DNA of 64,000 nucleotides from Mycobacterium gallinarum (GTDB lineage: Bacteria > Actinomycetota > Actinomycetes > Mycobacteriales > Mycobacteriaceae): positions 1 through 64,000 of the forward strand of contig NZ_AP022601.1 in assembly GCF_010726765.1 (NCBI RefSeq), in the 5' to 3' direction. Numbering within the stretch: the stretch's first letter is position 1; every line of letters starts with the position of its first letter. The position numbers and the translations under genes are program-made. The notes below the pieces were generated by a model that saw only the letters and a list, made by a program, of their open reading frames with translations, made no database searches and had not been told where the DNA came from. Positions 16,205 to 24,764 of the stretch are shown in pieces.

Positions 16205-16723
16205 ATGGCAGCTACTTCGCGGTGGCGTTGGGACCGGAGGGCCGGCGCCTCCGGGGCCATTCAGTTTCACGGGGTGATCACCGGTGAAGATGGTCGACCA
16301 GTTCCTGACGCCTTGATCGAGACCTGGCTTTCCGCGGGCGACGACAACAACGCGGTGGAAAAGACCGGACTGCTTCGGAGCGACGGCTGGATTAATGCTC
16401 GACCGACTTGCGTCATCACCGACCAACAGGGTCGATACAGCGTGAAAATGGTGCCGCCTCAAGCACCTGAGCACGGATCAGCGCCGTTCATAGCGGTATC
16501 AGTAGAAGCCCGGGGGGGTCTCGATCGGCTGATCACCCGCGCCTACCTTCCGGGGTGCCATCTCGCCAAAGACTCCCTGCTGCGCCGCTTGCCCGCCGAG
16601 CAGCGGCAAGCCCTTATCACGACCCGCGACGACATCGGACTTCGTTTCGACATCACACTGCGGCCAGCAATTTGCGTGACGGCTGAAACCTCTGATGAGT
16701 CGCGCCAGGGAGCAGTGACGTGA
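16205..16723 (+). CDS. Protocatechuate 3,4-dioxygenase alpha-like (PcaG-like) intradiol-fold protein
   Basis: 172 aa. The pattern GVITGEDGRPVPDALIETWL, DQQGRYSVKMVPP, APFIAVSVEARGGLDRLITRAYLPG and LRFDITL matches the intradiol beta-sandwich and looks most like the PcaG (alpha) subunit, which in known enzymes lacks the Fe(III) ligands. No PcaH-type beta with the two Tyr and two His ligands is nearby. It may have lost catalysis or act as a binding protein, or pair with a PcaH encoded elsewhere. Its stop overlaps a 46-codon ORF. Confidence 0.75.
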   Translation: MAATSRWRWDRRAGASGAIQFHGVITGEDGRPVPDALIETWLSAGDDNNAVEKTGLLRSDGWINARPTCVITDQQGRYSVKMVPPQAPEHGSAPFIAVSVEARGGLDRLITRAYLPGCHLAKDSLLRRLPAEQRQALITTRDDIGLRFDITLRPAICVTAETSDESRQGAVT

Positions 16724-16860
16724 ACGTTTTGGGGCGATGCGGCCTCGCCGTACCGGCTGTCATGGACGCATTCTGGCGATGCTGTTGGCGTCGGCGTGGC
16801 CGCGGCGACGCCGACGGTCCCGGAGGCGCACCTCAGCACGGTAATGGGTTCTTCGAGTGA
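16720..16860 (+). CDS. Candidate small protein (46 aa) coupled to both neighbours
   Basis: A GTG-initiated 46-codon frame exactly fills the gap between the PcaG-like gene and yrbEA: its GTG overlaps the upstream stop (GTGA at 16720-16723) and its stop overlaps the yrbEA GTG (GTGA at 16857-16860). This double 4-bp overlap is the same junction used throughout the operon and is unlikely by chance. The peptide is Arg/Cys/Trp-rich in the middle (FWRCCWRRRGRG) and Gly-rich at the end. I recognise no family. It could also be a decayed gene that still keeps translational coupling. Confidence 0.45.
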   Translation: MNVLGRCGLAVPAVMDAFWRCCWRRRGRGDADGPGGAPQHGNGFFE

Positions 16861-17666
16861 AGCGCTTTTCCCTCCGTAACACGGTCGCAGCCTTCCCGAC
16901 AGCGGCTGACGTCAAAGCGCTGAAACCACTCAGCATTATTGGCGGGCTCTACGCGATGACGCTGGACATGTTCGTCGCGATGGTCAAGCCACCGTTTCAA
17001 TGGCGCGAGTTCCTCTTTCAAACATGGTTCGTGGCGCGGGTTTCTGTGGTTCCCGCGCTGACGTTGTCGATTCCCCTCGTTGTCCTGACGTCATTCACCT
17101 TCAACACGTTGCTCAGCGAATTCGGCGCCGCCGACTTCTCAGGAACCGGCGCCGCATTGGGCGCGGTCAACCAGATCGGCCCCTTCGTGACCGTTCTCGT
17201 CGTGGCGGGCGCGGGCGCTTCGGCGATGTGCGCCGATCTCGGGTCGCGCACCATCCGCGAGGAAGTCGATGCGATGCGGGTCCTGGGGCTTGACCCGATC
17301 CATTCCCTTGTCGTCCCCAGGGTGCTGGCGACGACGACGGTCGCGGTGCTCCTGTCATCTGTCGTGACCGTGACTGGTCTCCTGGGCGCTTTCTTGTTCT
17401 CGGTGTACTTCCAGCACGTGACTCCCGGGTCATTCGTTGCCAGTATGACGCTGATCACGGGTCTCAGCGATGTCCTCGTGTCTCTGGTCAAGGCCACGCT
17501 GTTCGGTTTCGTGGCGGGTCTGATTGCCTGCTACCAAGGCTTGCGGGTGCAAAAAGGCGCGGCCGGTGTGGGTAACGCGGTCAACGAAACCGTTGTCATT
17601 GCGTTCTTGTTGCTGTTCGTCGTCAATGCCATCGTCACTGCGGTCGGGTTCGAGGTCACGAAATGA
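16857..17666 (+). CDS. yrbEA: YrbEA, Mce transporter permease (MlaE family)
   Basis: 269 aa from GTG 16857. Five or six hydrophobic segments with the MlaE-family core VLVVAGAGASAMCADLGSRTIREEVDAM, the cytoplasmic coupling segment that contacts the ABC ATPase. With YrbEB it forms the inner-membrane permease of a lipid or sterol importer. It overlaps yrbEB by 4 bp. No MceG ATPase is encoded in the window; in mycobacteria a single MceG serves several Mce systems. Confidence 0.95.
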   Translation: MKRFSLRNTVAAFPTAADVKALKPLSIIGGLYAMTLDMFVAMVKPPFQWREFLFQTWFVARVSVVPALTLSIPLVVLTSFTFNTLLSEFGAADFSGTGAALGAVNQIGPFVTVLVVAGAGASAMCADLGSRTIREEVDAMRVLGLDPIHSLVVPRVLATTTVAVLLSSVVTVTGLLGAFLFSVYFQHVTPGSFVASMTLITGLSDVLVSLVKATLFGFVAGLIACYQGLRVQKGAAGVGNAVNETVVIAFLLLFVVNAIVTAVGFEVTK

Positions 17667-18520
17667 GCGCCGGCGTTGTCTTACGGCAGCGGTTTCCAGG
17701 CACCGCCCGCTCTTTGAGCCAGTGGAGGGCCAAGTGGAGAGATCTCGGCGATCAGGCCCACTTCTACGGACAGTCGGTCGCCTCGATCGTCCAGGCGGTG
17801 GGTATTTATCGGGCTGAATTGCTGCGCCAGATCGCCGCGATCGGTCTCGGAGCGGGATCCCTAGCGGTGGTTGGTGGCACCGTGGCCGTCGTTGCCTTCT
17901 TGAACTTATCGACCAGCGGCGCCCTCGCAAGTCAGGCCTACAACCAGATGTCTCAAGTCGGCGTGGAAGCGTTGGCAGGCTTCACCTCTGCCTTCGTCAA
18001 CGTTCGGCTGGTAACCCCGGCCAGCTCCGCCTTCGCGTTCGCCGCGACGATCGGTGCTGGTACCACCGCGCAGCTGGGCGCAATGAAAATCAACGAGGAG
18101 GTCGACGCGCTAGCGGTGATGGGCATCCGGCCCATCGCCTACCTGGCCTCCACCCGTTTGCTCGCCGGCATGATCGTGGTCATTCCACTGTATTGCGTGG
18201 CCTTGTTGATGTCGTTCTTCTCGGTACGGGTCATCACCACCGCTTTTTACGGGCAAGGGCCCGGAGTATTCGACCACTACTTCGACACCTTTCTCAGTCC
18301 GCAGGCTGTGTTCTTCTCCTTCGCCGTCACGGTCGCCGAAGTGCTGGTGATCATGTTGATCCACACGTACTACGGACTTAACGCCACCGGCGGGCCCGCG
18401 GGCGTGGGCGAGGCGGTCGGGCGCGCGACCCGGACCTCACTGATCGCGTCTCAAATGGTGATTCTGTTAGTCACCCTGGCTCTCTACGGCCAGACCGGCA
18501 ACTTCAACTACGCGGGGTGA
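17663..18520 (+). CDS. yrbEB: YrbEB, Mce transporter permease (MlaE family)
   Basis: 285 aa, ATG overlapping the yrbEA stop (ATGA). The MlaE motif reads FAFAATIGAGTTAQLGAMKINEEVDAL, followed by a hydrophobic C-terminal half. The N-terminal 50 residues form a cytoplasmic helix typical of YrbE B proteins. It pairs with YrbEA. The gene overlaps mceA by 4 bp. Confidence 0.95.
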   Translation: MSAGVVLRQRFPGTARSLSQWRAKWRDLGDQAHFYGQSVASIVQAVGIYRAELLRQIAAIGLGAGSLAVVGGTVAVVAFLNLSTSGALASQAYNQMSQVGVEALAGFTSAFVNVRLVTPASSAFAFAATIGAGTTAQLGAMKINEEVDALAVMGIRPIAYLASTRLLAGMIVVIPLYCVALLMSFFSVRVITTAFYGQGPGVFDHYFDTFLSPQAVFFSFAVTVAEVLVIMLIHTYYGLNATGGPAGVGEAVGRATRTSLIASQMVILLVTLALYGQTGNFNYAG

Positions 18521-19869
18521 CGCATATGGCAGACGGTATGGGCGCTCGTCGGATCTCCCCTGAATGGTGGGCGATGTTGCTCGTCGTGGGCATCGTCGCG
18601 GCGGTGGTGCTAAGTCTGACCATGTTCAACAGGACGTTCACCCCAAGCGTGCCGGTGACTCTGACAGCGGACCGCTCCGGTCTGGTGCTGGAGCCCAACT
18701 CCCGCGTGAAGATGCGCGGGGTGCAGGTCGGCCGCGTCAGTTCTGTCGGCGGCGGAGACTCGACCCGCATCCAGCTGGACATTGACCCTGCCCAGATTCA
18801 ATACATCCCGGCCAACGTCGAGGCGCGAATCCAATCGATATCCCTGTTCGGGGCGAAGTACGTCGACCTCGTCTACCCACCCAACCCAAGCCCACAGCGA
18901 CTGTCCGCGGGAGCGGTGCTGAGATCATTGAACGTCGCCACCGAGGTCAACACCGTGTTTCAAAACGCGGTGCAGCTGATCAAGGCGATCGACCCGTTCA
19001 AGCTGAATGCCGTACTCAGCGCGCTTGCCGAGGGCGTGAGAGGACAGGGCGACAGGATCGGCGAAGCGATCACCGCGAGCAATCAGGTTCTGCTGCAGCT
19101 GAATCCGCGCACAGACACTCTGCGGGAGGACTTCCGCGCGCTTAAAGGTGTGAGCGACACCTACAGCGCCGCGGCAAAGAACATCATCGACACCCTGGCC
19201 GCCGCGACCACCACCAGCGCGACAGTCACCAGCCATGCCGAGCAACTCGATGCGCTGCTGCTCAACGTAGTGGGGCTGTCGCGCAGCGGAGTGGACCTGC
19301 TAGGGGCCAGCAAAGACAATTTTGTGACTGCGGTCAACCTGCTGGAACCCACGACGAACTTGCTTATGAAGTACAACCCCGAGCTCACCTGCTTGATCGT
19401 CGGCGCCAAGACCACTCTGGACTCCGGCTATGCCGACATGCTTGGCGGAAACGGCAAGTCTCTCATCATGGACGCTGAGCTGTTGCCGGGATATGACCCG
19501 TACCGGTATCCGAAAAACTTGCCCATCAACGCTGCTAAGGGCGGGGAAGGAGGCAAGCCCGGGTGCGGCTCGCTCCCCGACGTCGCCCAGAACTTCCCGG
19601 TGAGACAGCTGATCGCCAACACCGGCTTCGGCACCGGATTGGATTGGCGGCCCAATCCCGGCATCGGATTCCCCGGGTACGCCAACTACTTCCCGGTGAC
19701 TCGGGCGGTCCCCGAACCGCCGAGTATCCGCTACCCGGGCGGCCCGGCGCCCGGTCCCATGCCCTACCCCGGTGCGCCGCCCTACGGCGCACCCCAGTAC
19801 GGCCCCGACGGAACGCCCCTATATCCCGGGGTCCCGCCACCGCCGTCATGGGGACCCACACCACCGTGA
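18517..19869 (+). CDS. mceA: MceA, Mce family substrate-binding protein
   Basis: 450 aa from GTG 18517; ATG 18526 is also possible. One N-terminal membrane helix (LLVVGIVAAVVLSLTMF) is followed by the MCE/MlaD domain (PVTLTADRSGLVLEPNSRVKMRGVQVGRV). A long helical region comes next, then a Pro/Gly/Tyr-rich tail (repeats of PYPG, PPYG) that is probably extended at the cell surface. Mce A-F form a hexameric tunnel that carries hydrophobic substrate across the periplasm. First of the six mce genes here. Confidence 0.94.
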   Translation: MTHMADGMGARRISPEWWAMLLVVGIVAAVVLSLTMFNRTFTPSVPVTLTADRSGLVLEPNSRVKMRGVQVGRVSSVGGGDSTRIQLDIDPAQIQYIPANVEARIQSISLFGAKYVDLVYPPNPSPQRLSAGAVLRSLNVATEVNTVFQNAVQLIKAIDPFKLNAVLSALAEGVRGQGDRIGEAITASNQVLLQLNPRTDTLREDFRALKGVSDTYSAAAKNIIDTLAAATTTSATVTSHAEQLDALLLNVVGLSRSGVDLLGASKDNFVTAVNLLEPTTNLLMKYNPELTCLIVGAKTTLDSGYADMLGGNGKSLIMDAELLPGYDPYRYPKNLPINAAKGGEGGKPGCGSLPDVAQNFPVRQLIANTGFGTGLDWRPNPGIGFPGYANYFPVTRAVPEPPSIRYPGGPAPGPMPYPGAPPYGAPQYGPDGTPLYPGVPPPPSWGPTPP

Positions 19870-19928
19870 CCGCCCGCCACGCAAATGGTTCGAAACATAC
19901 CCGCAAATGATCGGAGGGGAGCATAGCC

Positions 19929-20957
19929 GTGACCAATAGAGTGTCGGCTGTCTTGTGGCGCCTCGGCATCTTCGTGCTCGTGTGCGCTCTGGGTGCATTT
20001 GCCCTCTTTGCCGTCTTCGCGCAGCTGCGCTTCGAGCGCGAACAGACCTATACCGCTGTCTTCACCAACGTCAGCGGACTGGAGAGCGAGGATTTCGTCC
20101 GCATCGCCGGTGTGGAGGTCGGCAAGGTCCAAACCATCACAGTCCGCGATGACTCCACGGTGCAGGTCGAGTTCGGGGCCGACGACTCGGTGGTACTGAC
20201 CGACGGCAGCCGCGCTGTCATCAAATACGACAACCTGATCGGAGACCGCTACCTGGCGATCGAGGAAGGCGCGGGCGGGACCAAGAAACTGCGGCCCGGC
20301 GACACGATTCCGTTGAATCGCACCGCGCCGGCACTGGATCTGGACGCCGTGATCGGTGGGTTCCGGCCGCTGTTCCGCGCCCTGGACCCCACACAGGTCA
20401 ACACTCTCACCAGCCAACTCATCGCAGCTTTTCAGGGTCAAGGCGCCACGATCGGTTCCATACTGGCTCAGACCGCAGCGCTGACGAACACTCTGGCCGA
20501 CCGAGACGAGCTGATCGGGCAAACCATCGTCAACTTGAACGTGGTGCTGGGATCGCTGGGCGACCACAGCGAGCAATTCGGCAAGGCTGTCGACTCGCTG
20601 TCGCAGCTCGTGCACGGGCTGCAAGCCCGCAAGCAGGACATCAGCAACGGAGTGGCCTACGCCAACGAGGCGGCCCGCTCGATCGCCGATCTTCTCGCAC
20701 AAGCCCGACCACCGCTGCAGAAAACTGTGCACGAGACCGATCGCACCGCGACCGCTGTGCTCGCAGATCGTGACTACTTCGACAACCTCCTCAAAACATT
20801 GCCCGACGCCTACCGAGTACTGCTGCGGCAAGGGCTCTACGGCAACTACTTCGCCTTCTACCTGTGCGATCTGCTGCTGAAAGTGAATGGAAAGGGCGGA
20901 CAACCCGTGTACATCAAGCTGGTCGGACAAAGTAGCGGCAGGTGCACACCCCAATGA
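19929..20957 (+). CDS. mceB: MceB
   Basis: 342 aa from GTG 19929, 59 bp after mceA. N-terminal helix GIFVLVCALGAFALFAVFAQL, MCE domain (AVFTNVSGLESEDFVRIAGVEVGKV), then the Mce-typical helical region (IGSILAQTAALTNTLADRDELIGQ). It ends with GRCTPQ and overlaps mceC by ATGA. No Pro-rich tail, as is usual for MceB. Confidence 0.94.
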   Translation: MTNRVSAVLWRLGIFVLVCALGAFALFAVFAQLRFEREQTYTAVFTNVSGLESEDFVRIAGVEVGKVQTITVRDDSTVQVEFGADDSVVLTDGSRAVIKYDNLIGDRYLAIEEGAGGTKKLRPGDTIPLNRTAPALDLDAVIGGFRPLFRALDPTQVNTLTSQLIAAFQGQGATIGSILAQTAALTNTLADRDELIGQTIVNLNVVLGSLGDHSEQFGKAVDSLSQLVHGLQARKQDISNGVAYANEAARSIADLLAQARPPLQKTVHETDRTATAVLADRDYFDNLLKTLPDAYRVLLRQGLYGNYFAFYLCDLLLKVNGKGGQPVYIKLVGQSSGRCTPQ

Positions 20958-22282
20958 AGCCGTTCGCGGAGCGCAACTTCGTTCTCATGGGAACCATCGG
21001 TGTATTGGCCACCGCCGTGCTCGTGGTCGGCGCGCTCAACTACAACAAGCTGCCGTTCGTCTCCTCCGGCAAGACCTATTCGGCGTATTTCGACGAGGCT
21101 GGAGGACTGACCACCGGAGCTCCGGTGCGGGTGTCGGGCGCTCCCGCCGGCCAAGTCGAGAGCATCACGCTCGACGGGGAGTGGGTACTGGTCGAGTTCA
21201 CGGTGGCCGACGGTATCCGGCTGGGGGACCGCAGCGAGGCGTCGATCAAGACGACCAGTGTGCTTGGCAATAAGGTCCTTGATCTCACTACCCGCGGCGC
21301 GGGGACACTCTCCGGCGCCATCCCTGTCGAGCGGACGACCTCACCGTATCAATTGCCGGACGCCCTCGGAGACCTTACGACTACCATCAGCGGGCTCGAC
21401 ACCGAGCAACTGTCAACATCGTTAACAGTGCTGTCCCAGACGCTCCAAGACACCCCCGATGACCTGCGCCTCGCCGTCGCGGGTGTCGCACGTTTCTCGG
21501 AAACTCTCAACCAGCGCGATGCCCGGCTGCGCGAACTGCTCGCGAACGCCGCCAAGGCGACCACCGTCCTGGGCGAACGCACCACCGACATCGTGCGTCT
21601 GATCTCCGACACCAATGCGTTGCTGGCCCAGCTGCGTTCGCAAAGCGCTGCGCTGGATGAGATCTCGACGAACATCACTCAGCTCAGTCGGCAGATCGCC
21701 GGGTTCATTGCGGAAAACAAGACGACGCTCAAACCTGCACTCGACAAACTCAACGAGGTTCTCGCGATCCTCGACAACCGGAAAGTTCAGATCCAAGAGT
21801 CCATCAAAGGACTGACGGCCTATGCAATGCAGTTCGGCGAGACCGTCGCTGCCGGTCCCTTCTTCAACGCTTACCTCGCCAACCTAGTGCCTGGACAGTT
21901 CATTCAACCGTTCGTCGATGCGGCATTCTCCGATCTCGGTCTGGATCCCAACGTGCTGCTGCCCTCCGAGCGCACCGACCCCCAGGTGGGCCAGCCCGGC
22001 ACCCCGGCGCTACCGATTCCATATCCGAGGACCGGCCAAGGCGGCGACCCCAAATTGACTCTGCCGGATGCGATCACTGGAAACCCGGGCGATCCCCGCT
22101 ACCCGTATCGCGAACCCGTACCGGCCCCACCGCCAGGCGGCCCCCCGCCAGGTCCGCCGGCACCCCCGCCACCCGATCAGCAGGTCCCACAGCCGCCGAC
22201 GCCAAGCCCGGTCTTCGTGCCGGCGCCCGACGAAGTCGCGCCCGGACCAACAGGCTCCTCGATCCCCCAAGGCAGACCATGA
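20954..22282 (+). CDS. mceC: MceC
   Basis: 442 aa from ATG 20954, which overlaps the mceB stop. One membrane helix, then an MCE domain (AYFDEAGGLTTGAPVRVSG), a long helical part and a strongly Pro-rich C-terminus (PAPPPGGPPPGPPAPPPP). The Pro-rich tail is typical of MceC and MceD. It overlaps mceD by 4 bp. Confidence 0.93.
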   Translation: MKPFAERNFVLMGTIGVLATAVLVVGALNYNKLPFVSSGKTYSAYFDEAGGLTTGAPVRVSGAPAGQVESITLDGEWVLVEFTVADGIRLGDRSEASIKTTSVLGNKVLDLTTRGAGTLSGAIPVERTTSPYQLPDALGDLTTTISGLDTEQLSTSLTVLSQTLQDTPDDLRLAVAGVARFSETLNQRDARLRELLANAAKATTVLGERTTDIVRLISDTNALLAQLRSQSAALDEISTNITQLSRQIAGFIAENKTTLKPALDKLNEVLAILDNRKVQIQESIKGLTAYAMQFGETVAAGPFFNAYLANLVPGQFIQPFVDAAFSDLGLDPNVLLPSERTDPQVGQPGTPALPIPYPRTGQGGDPKLTLPDAITGNPGDPRYPYREPVPAPPPGGPPPGPPAPPPPDQQVPQPPTPSPVFVPAPDEVAPGPTGSSIPQGRP

Positions 22283-23628
22283 CAAACTCTCGGACCAAAC
22301 TCGCATTGGCAATCGTTTTGGTGAGCCTCATTGTGGGCGGCGCGATTGCGGCGACGCGTGCGGCACACCAGGTCGATCGTGTGCACGTCGTCGCCTACTT
22401 CGACAACAGCAACGGAGTGTTCGTCGGCGATGATGTGCGTATCAAGGGCGTTCGCGTAGGCGGGATCGAGGCCATCGAACCGCAGCCCACACTAGTCAAA
22501 ATCGCGTTCTGGTTCGACGCCAAATACACGGTGCCCGCCGAGGCCAAAGCGGTGATCCTGTCGCCGACGCTGGTGACCTCTCGCGCCATCCAATTGACCC
22601 CCGGCTACACCGGTGGCCCAATGCTGCAGGACAACGCCGTCATCCCCAGAGAACGCACCGCTGTTCCAGTGGAGTTCGACGAATTCCGGCAACAGCTCGA
22701 ACGGTTGACGACACTGCTGCAGCCAACCGAGCCCGGCGGAGTCAGCACGCTGGGCGCCCTAGTAAACACCGCCGCCGACAACTTGCGTGGCCAAGGCCCG
22801 GCAATACGCGACGCCATCATCAAGTTGTCACAGTCGGTGTCCGCGCTAGCCGATCACAGTCCGGACATCTTTAGCAGCGTCAAGAATCTTTCGACACTCG
22901 TGTCTGCGCTGCAGGACAGCACTGTGCTGATACGTCAGCTGAATCAGAACCTGGCGGCGGTAACCGGACTACTGACCAACAACCCAACCGAAGTCGGGGA
23001 CGCTGTGAAGAACCTCAATGACGTGGTGGGCGACCTTACGGCCTTCGTCGCCGCAAACCGCGAGACGATCGGCGCCACGTCGGACAAGTTGACGTCGGTC
23101 TCCGATGCACTGACGGGCAGCATCGACGACATCAAACAGCTGCTGCATATCGCGCCGACGACGTTGTCAAACGCCGCCAACCTCTACAAGCCCGCCCAGG
23201 GCACACTCACCGGAGTGCTCAACGTCGCCAACTTTTCGGATCCGATCACTTTTTTGTGCGGCGCAGTACAGGCCGCCTCGCGACTGAACAGCGAACAATC
23301 GGCGAAATTATGCGTGCAGTACTTGGCGCCGATCATCAAGAACCGCCAATATAACTTCCCCCCGATCGGGGTGAACCCGTTCGTCCAGGCCAGCGCCCGG
23401 CCGAATGAAGTGACGTACAGTGAGGACTGGATGCGGCCGGACTACGTTCCGCCGCAACCGATTTCGCCACCCGATGCAACCGCCTCCGACCCGAATGCGC
23501 CGCCACCGCTTGCCGGGCCAGCGCTGCCTGCTGAAGCCCCGGTGCCGGTTTCTGGCCCGTCGGGTCAGCCCACCGATCCGGCCGCCGGGCTGCCCGGCAT
23601 GATGATTCCACCCGGGGGCGGCTCATGA
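22279..23628 (+). CDS. mceD: MceD
   Basis: 449 aa. Membrane helix (LALAIVLVSLIVGGAIAATRA), MCE domain (AYFDNSNGVFVGDDVRIKG), central helical region, then a Pro/Ala-rich tail ending in MMIPPGGGS. It overlaps both neighbours by 4 bp. Confidence 0.93.
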   Translation: MTNSRTKLALAIVLVSLIVGGAIAATRAAHQVDRVHVVAYFDNSNGVFVGDDVRIKGVRVGGIEAIEPQPTLVKIAFWFDAKYTVPAEAKAVILSPTLVTSRAIQLTPGYTGGPMLQDNAVIPRERTAVPVEFDEFRQQLERLTTLLQPTEPGGVSTLGALVNTAADNLRGQGPAIRDAIIKLSQSVSALADHSPDIFSSVKNLSTLVSALQDSTVLIRQLNQNLAAVTGLLTNNPTEVGDAVKNLNDVVGDLTAFVAANRETIGATSDKLTSVSDALTGSIDDIKQLLHIAPTTLSNAANLYKPAQGTLTGVLNVANFSDPITFLCGAVQAASRLNSEQSAKLCVQYLAPIIKNRQYNFPPIGVNPFVQASARPNEVTYSEDWMRPDYVPPQPISPPDATASDPNAPPPLAGPALPAEAPVPVSGPSGQPTDPAAGLPGMMIPPGGGS

Positions 23629-24764
23629 CGGGGAAGCGCTGCTTTCGTGCCGCCGCGGTGCTCGTGATCGCGCTGACCATCGCCGCGCTGCCGGGATGCG
23701 GTTTTCGCGGCTTGAACTCCTTTCGGCTGCCCGGGACGCAAGGCCACGGGCAGGGCTCTTACACGATCCAAGCCGAAATGCCCGATGTCGAAAACCTTCA
23801 GCCGAACTCGCGTGTCCGAGTGGGTGACGTCAATGTGGGTACGGTCACGAAGATCGAGCGTCGAGGGTGGCATGCGCTGCTTACCCTCGCACTCGATGGT
23901 GGCGTCGACCTTCCCGCCAACTCGACCGTGTCGCTGGGTCAAACCAGCCTGCTGGGCTCGCTACACATCGAGTTGGCGCCCCCCACCGATGTTCGCCCGG
24001 CGGGAAAACTCCGGGCCGGTTCGCTGATTCCGTTGTCCTCGGCTGGGGCCTACCCGTCCACCGAACAGACCCTGGCGTCGGTCTCCCTCCTGCTCAACGG
24101 CGGCGGAGTGGGGCAGGTACAGGACATCACCACAGCACTCACGTCCGCGCTGGGAGGCCGCGAAAACGAATTCCGCAGCCTGCTCACACAACTGGACACC
24201 TTCACCGCCAACGTCAACGGTCAAATCGACGACATCATCGCGGCCACCGAGAGCCTCAACAATCTGGCCGCCCAGTTCGCCGCACAAAAACCGGTCATCG
24301 ACAAGGCGCTAGAAACGATTCCCGACGCGCTGGCGGTGATTAACGCCGAACGCGACCAGCTCGTGGAGGCGGTCGACCAGCTCGGCAAATTCGGCGCACT
24401 GGCCGCCGACACAGTCAACCAGTCGCAAGAGTCATTGATCCAGATCTTGAACGACCTGGGACCGGTACTGGAATCACTGGCGAACGCCGGTCCCGCGTTG
24501 ACCCGTTCACTGAACCTGTTCACCACGATTCCGTTTGTGAAAGACAACCTGACCAAGTGGTGGCGGGGTGATTACGCCAATATCACCACCATCGTCGACT
24601 TGACATTAAGTCGCATCGACGCGGCGCTATTCACCGGTACCCGGTTCGAAGGCAACCTCACCGAACTCGAATTGCAGTGGGGCCGCACGATCGGGCAACT
24701 GCCAAGCCCCTACACCGCGCGAAATCCGCTAATTGTCCCCTACCGGTTGGACCAAGGACCGTAA
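23625..24764 (+). CDS. mceE: MceE, lipoprotein
   Basis: 379 aa with an N-terminal signal and lipobox ALPGC (Cys about residue 25), the mark of MceE (LprN-type) lipoproteins. An MCE domain follows (EMPDVENLQPNSRVRVGDVNVG). Expected to be lipid-anchored at the outer face of the membrane. The stop TAA overlaps the ATG of mceF (TAATG). Confidence 0.93.
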   Translation: MTGKRCFRAAAVLVIALTIAALPGCGFRGLNSFRLPGTQGHGQGSYTIQAEMPDVENLQPNSRVRVGDVNVGTVTKIERRGWHALLTLALDGGVDLPANSTVSLGQTSLLGSLHIELAPPTDVRPAGKLRAGSLIPLSSAGAYPSTEQTLASVSLLLNGGGVGQVQDITTALTSALGGRENEFRSLLTQLDTFTANVNGQIDDIIAATESLNNLAAQFAAQKPVIDKALETIPDALAVINAERDQLVEAVDQLGKFGALAADTVNQSQESLIQILNDLGPVLESLANAGPALTRSLNLFTTIPFVKDNLTKWWRGDYANITTIVDLTLSRIDAALFTGTRFEGNLTELELQWGRTIGQLPSPYTARNPLIVPYRLDQGP

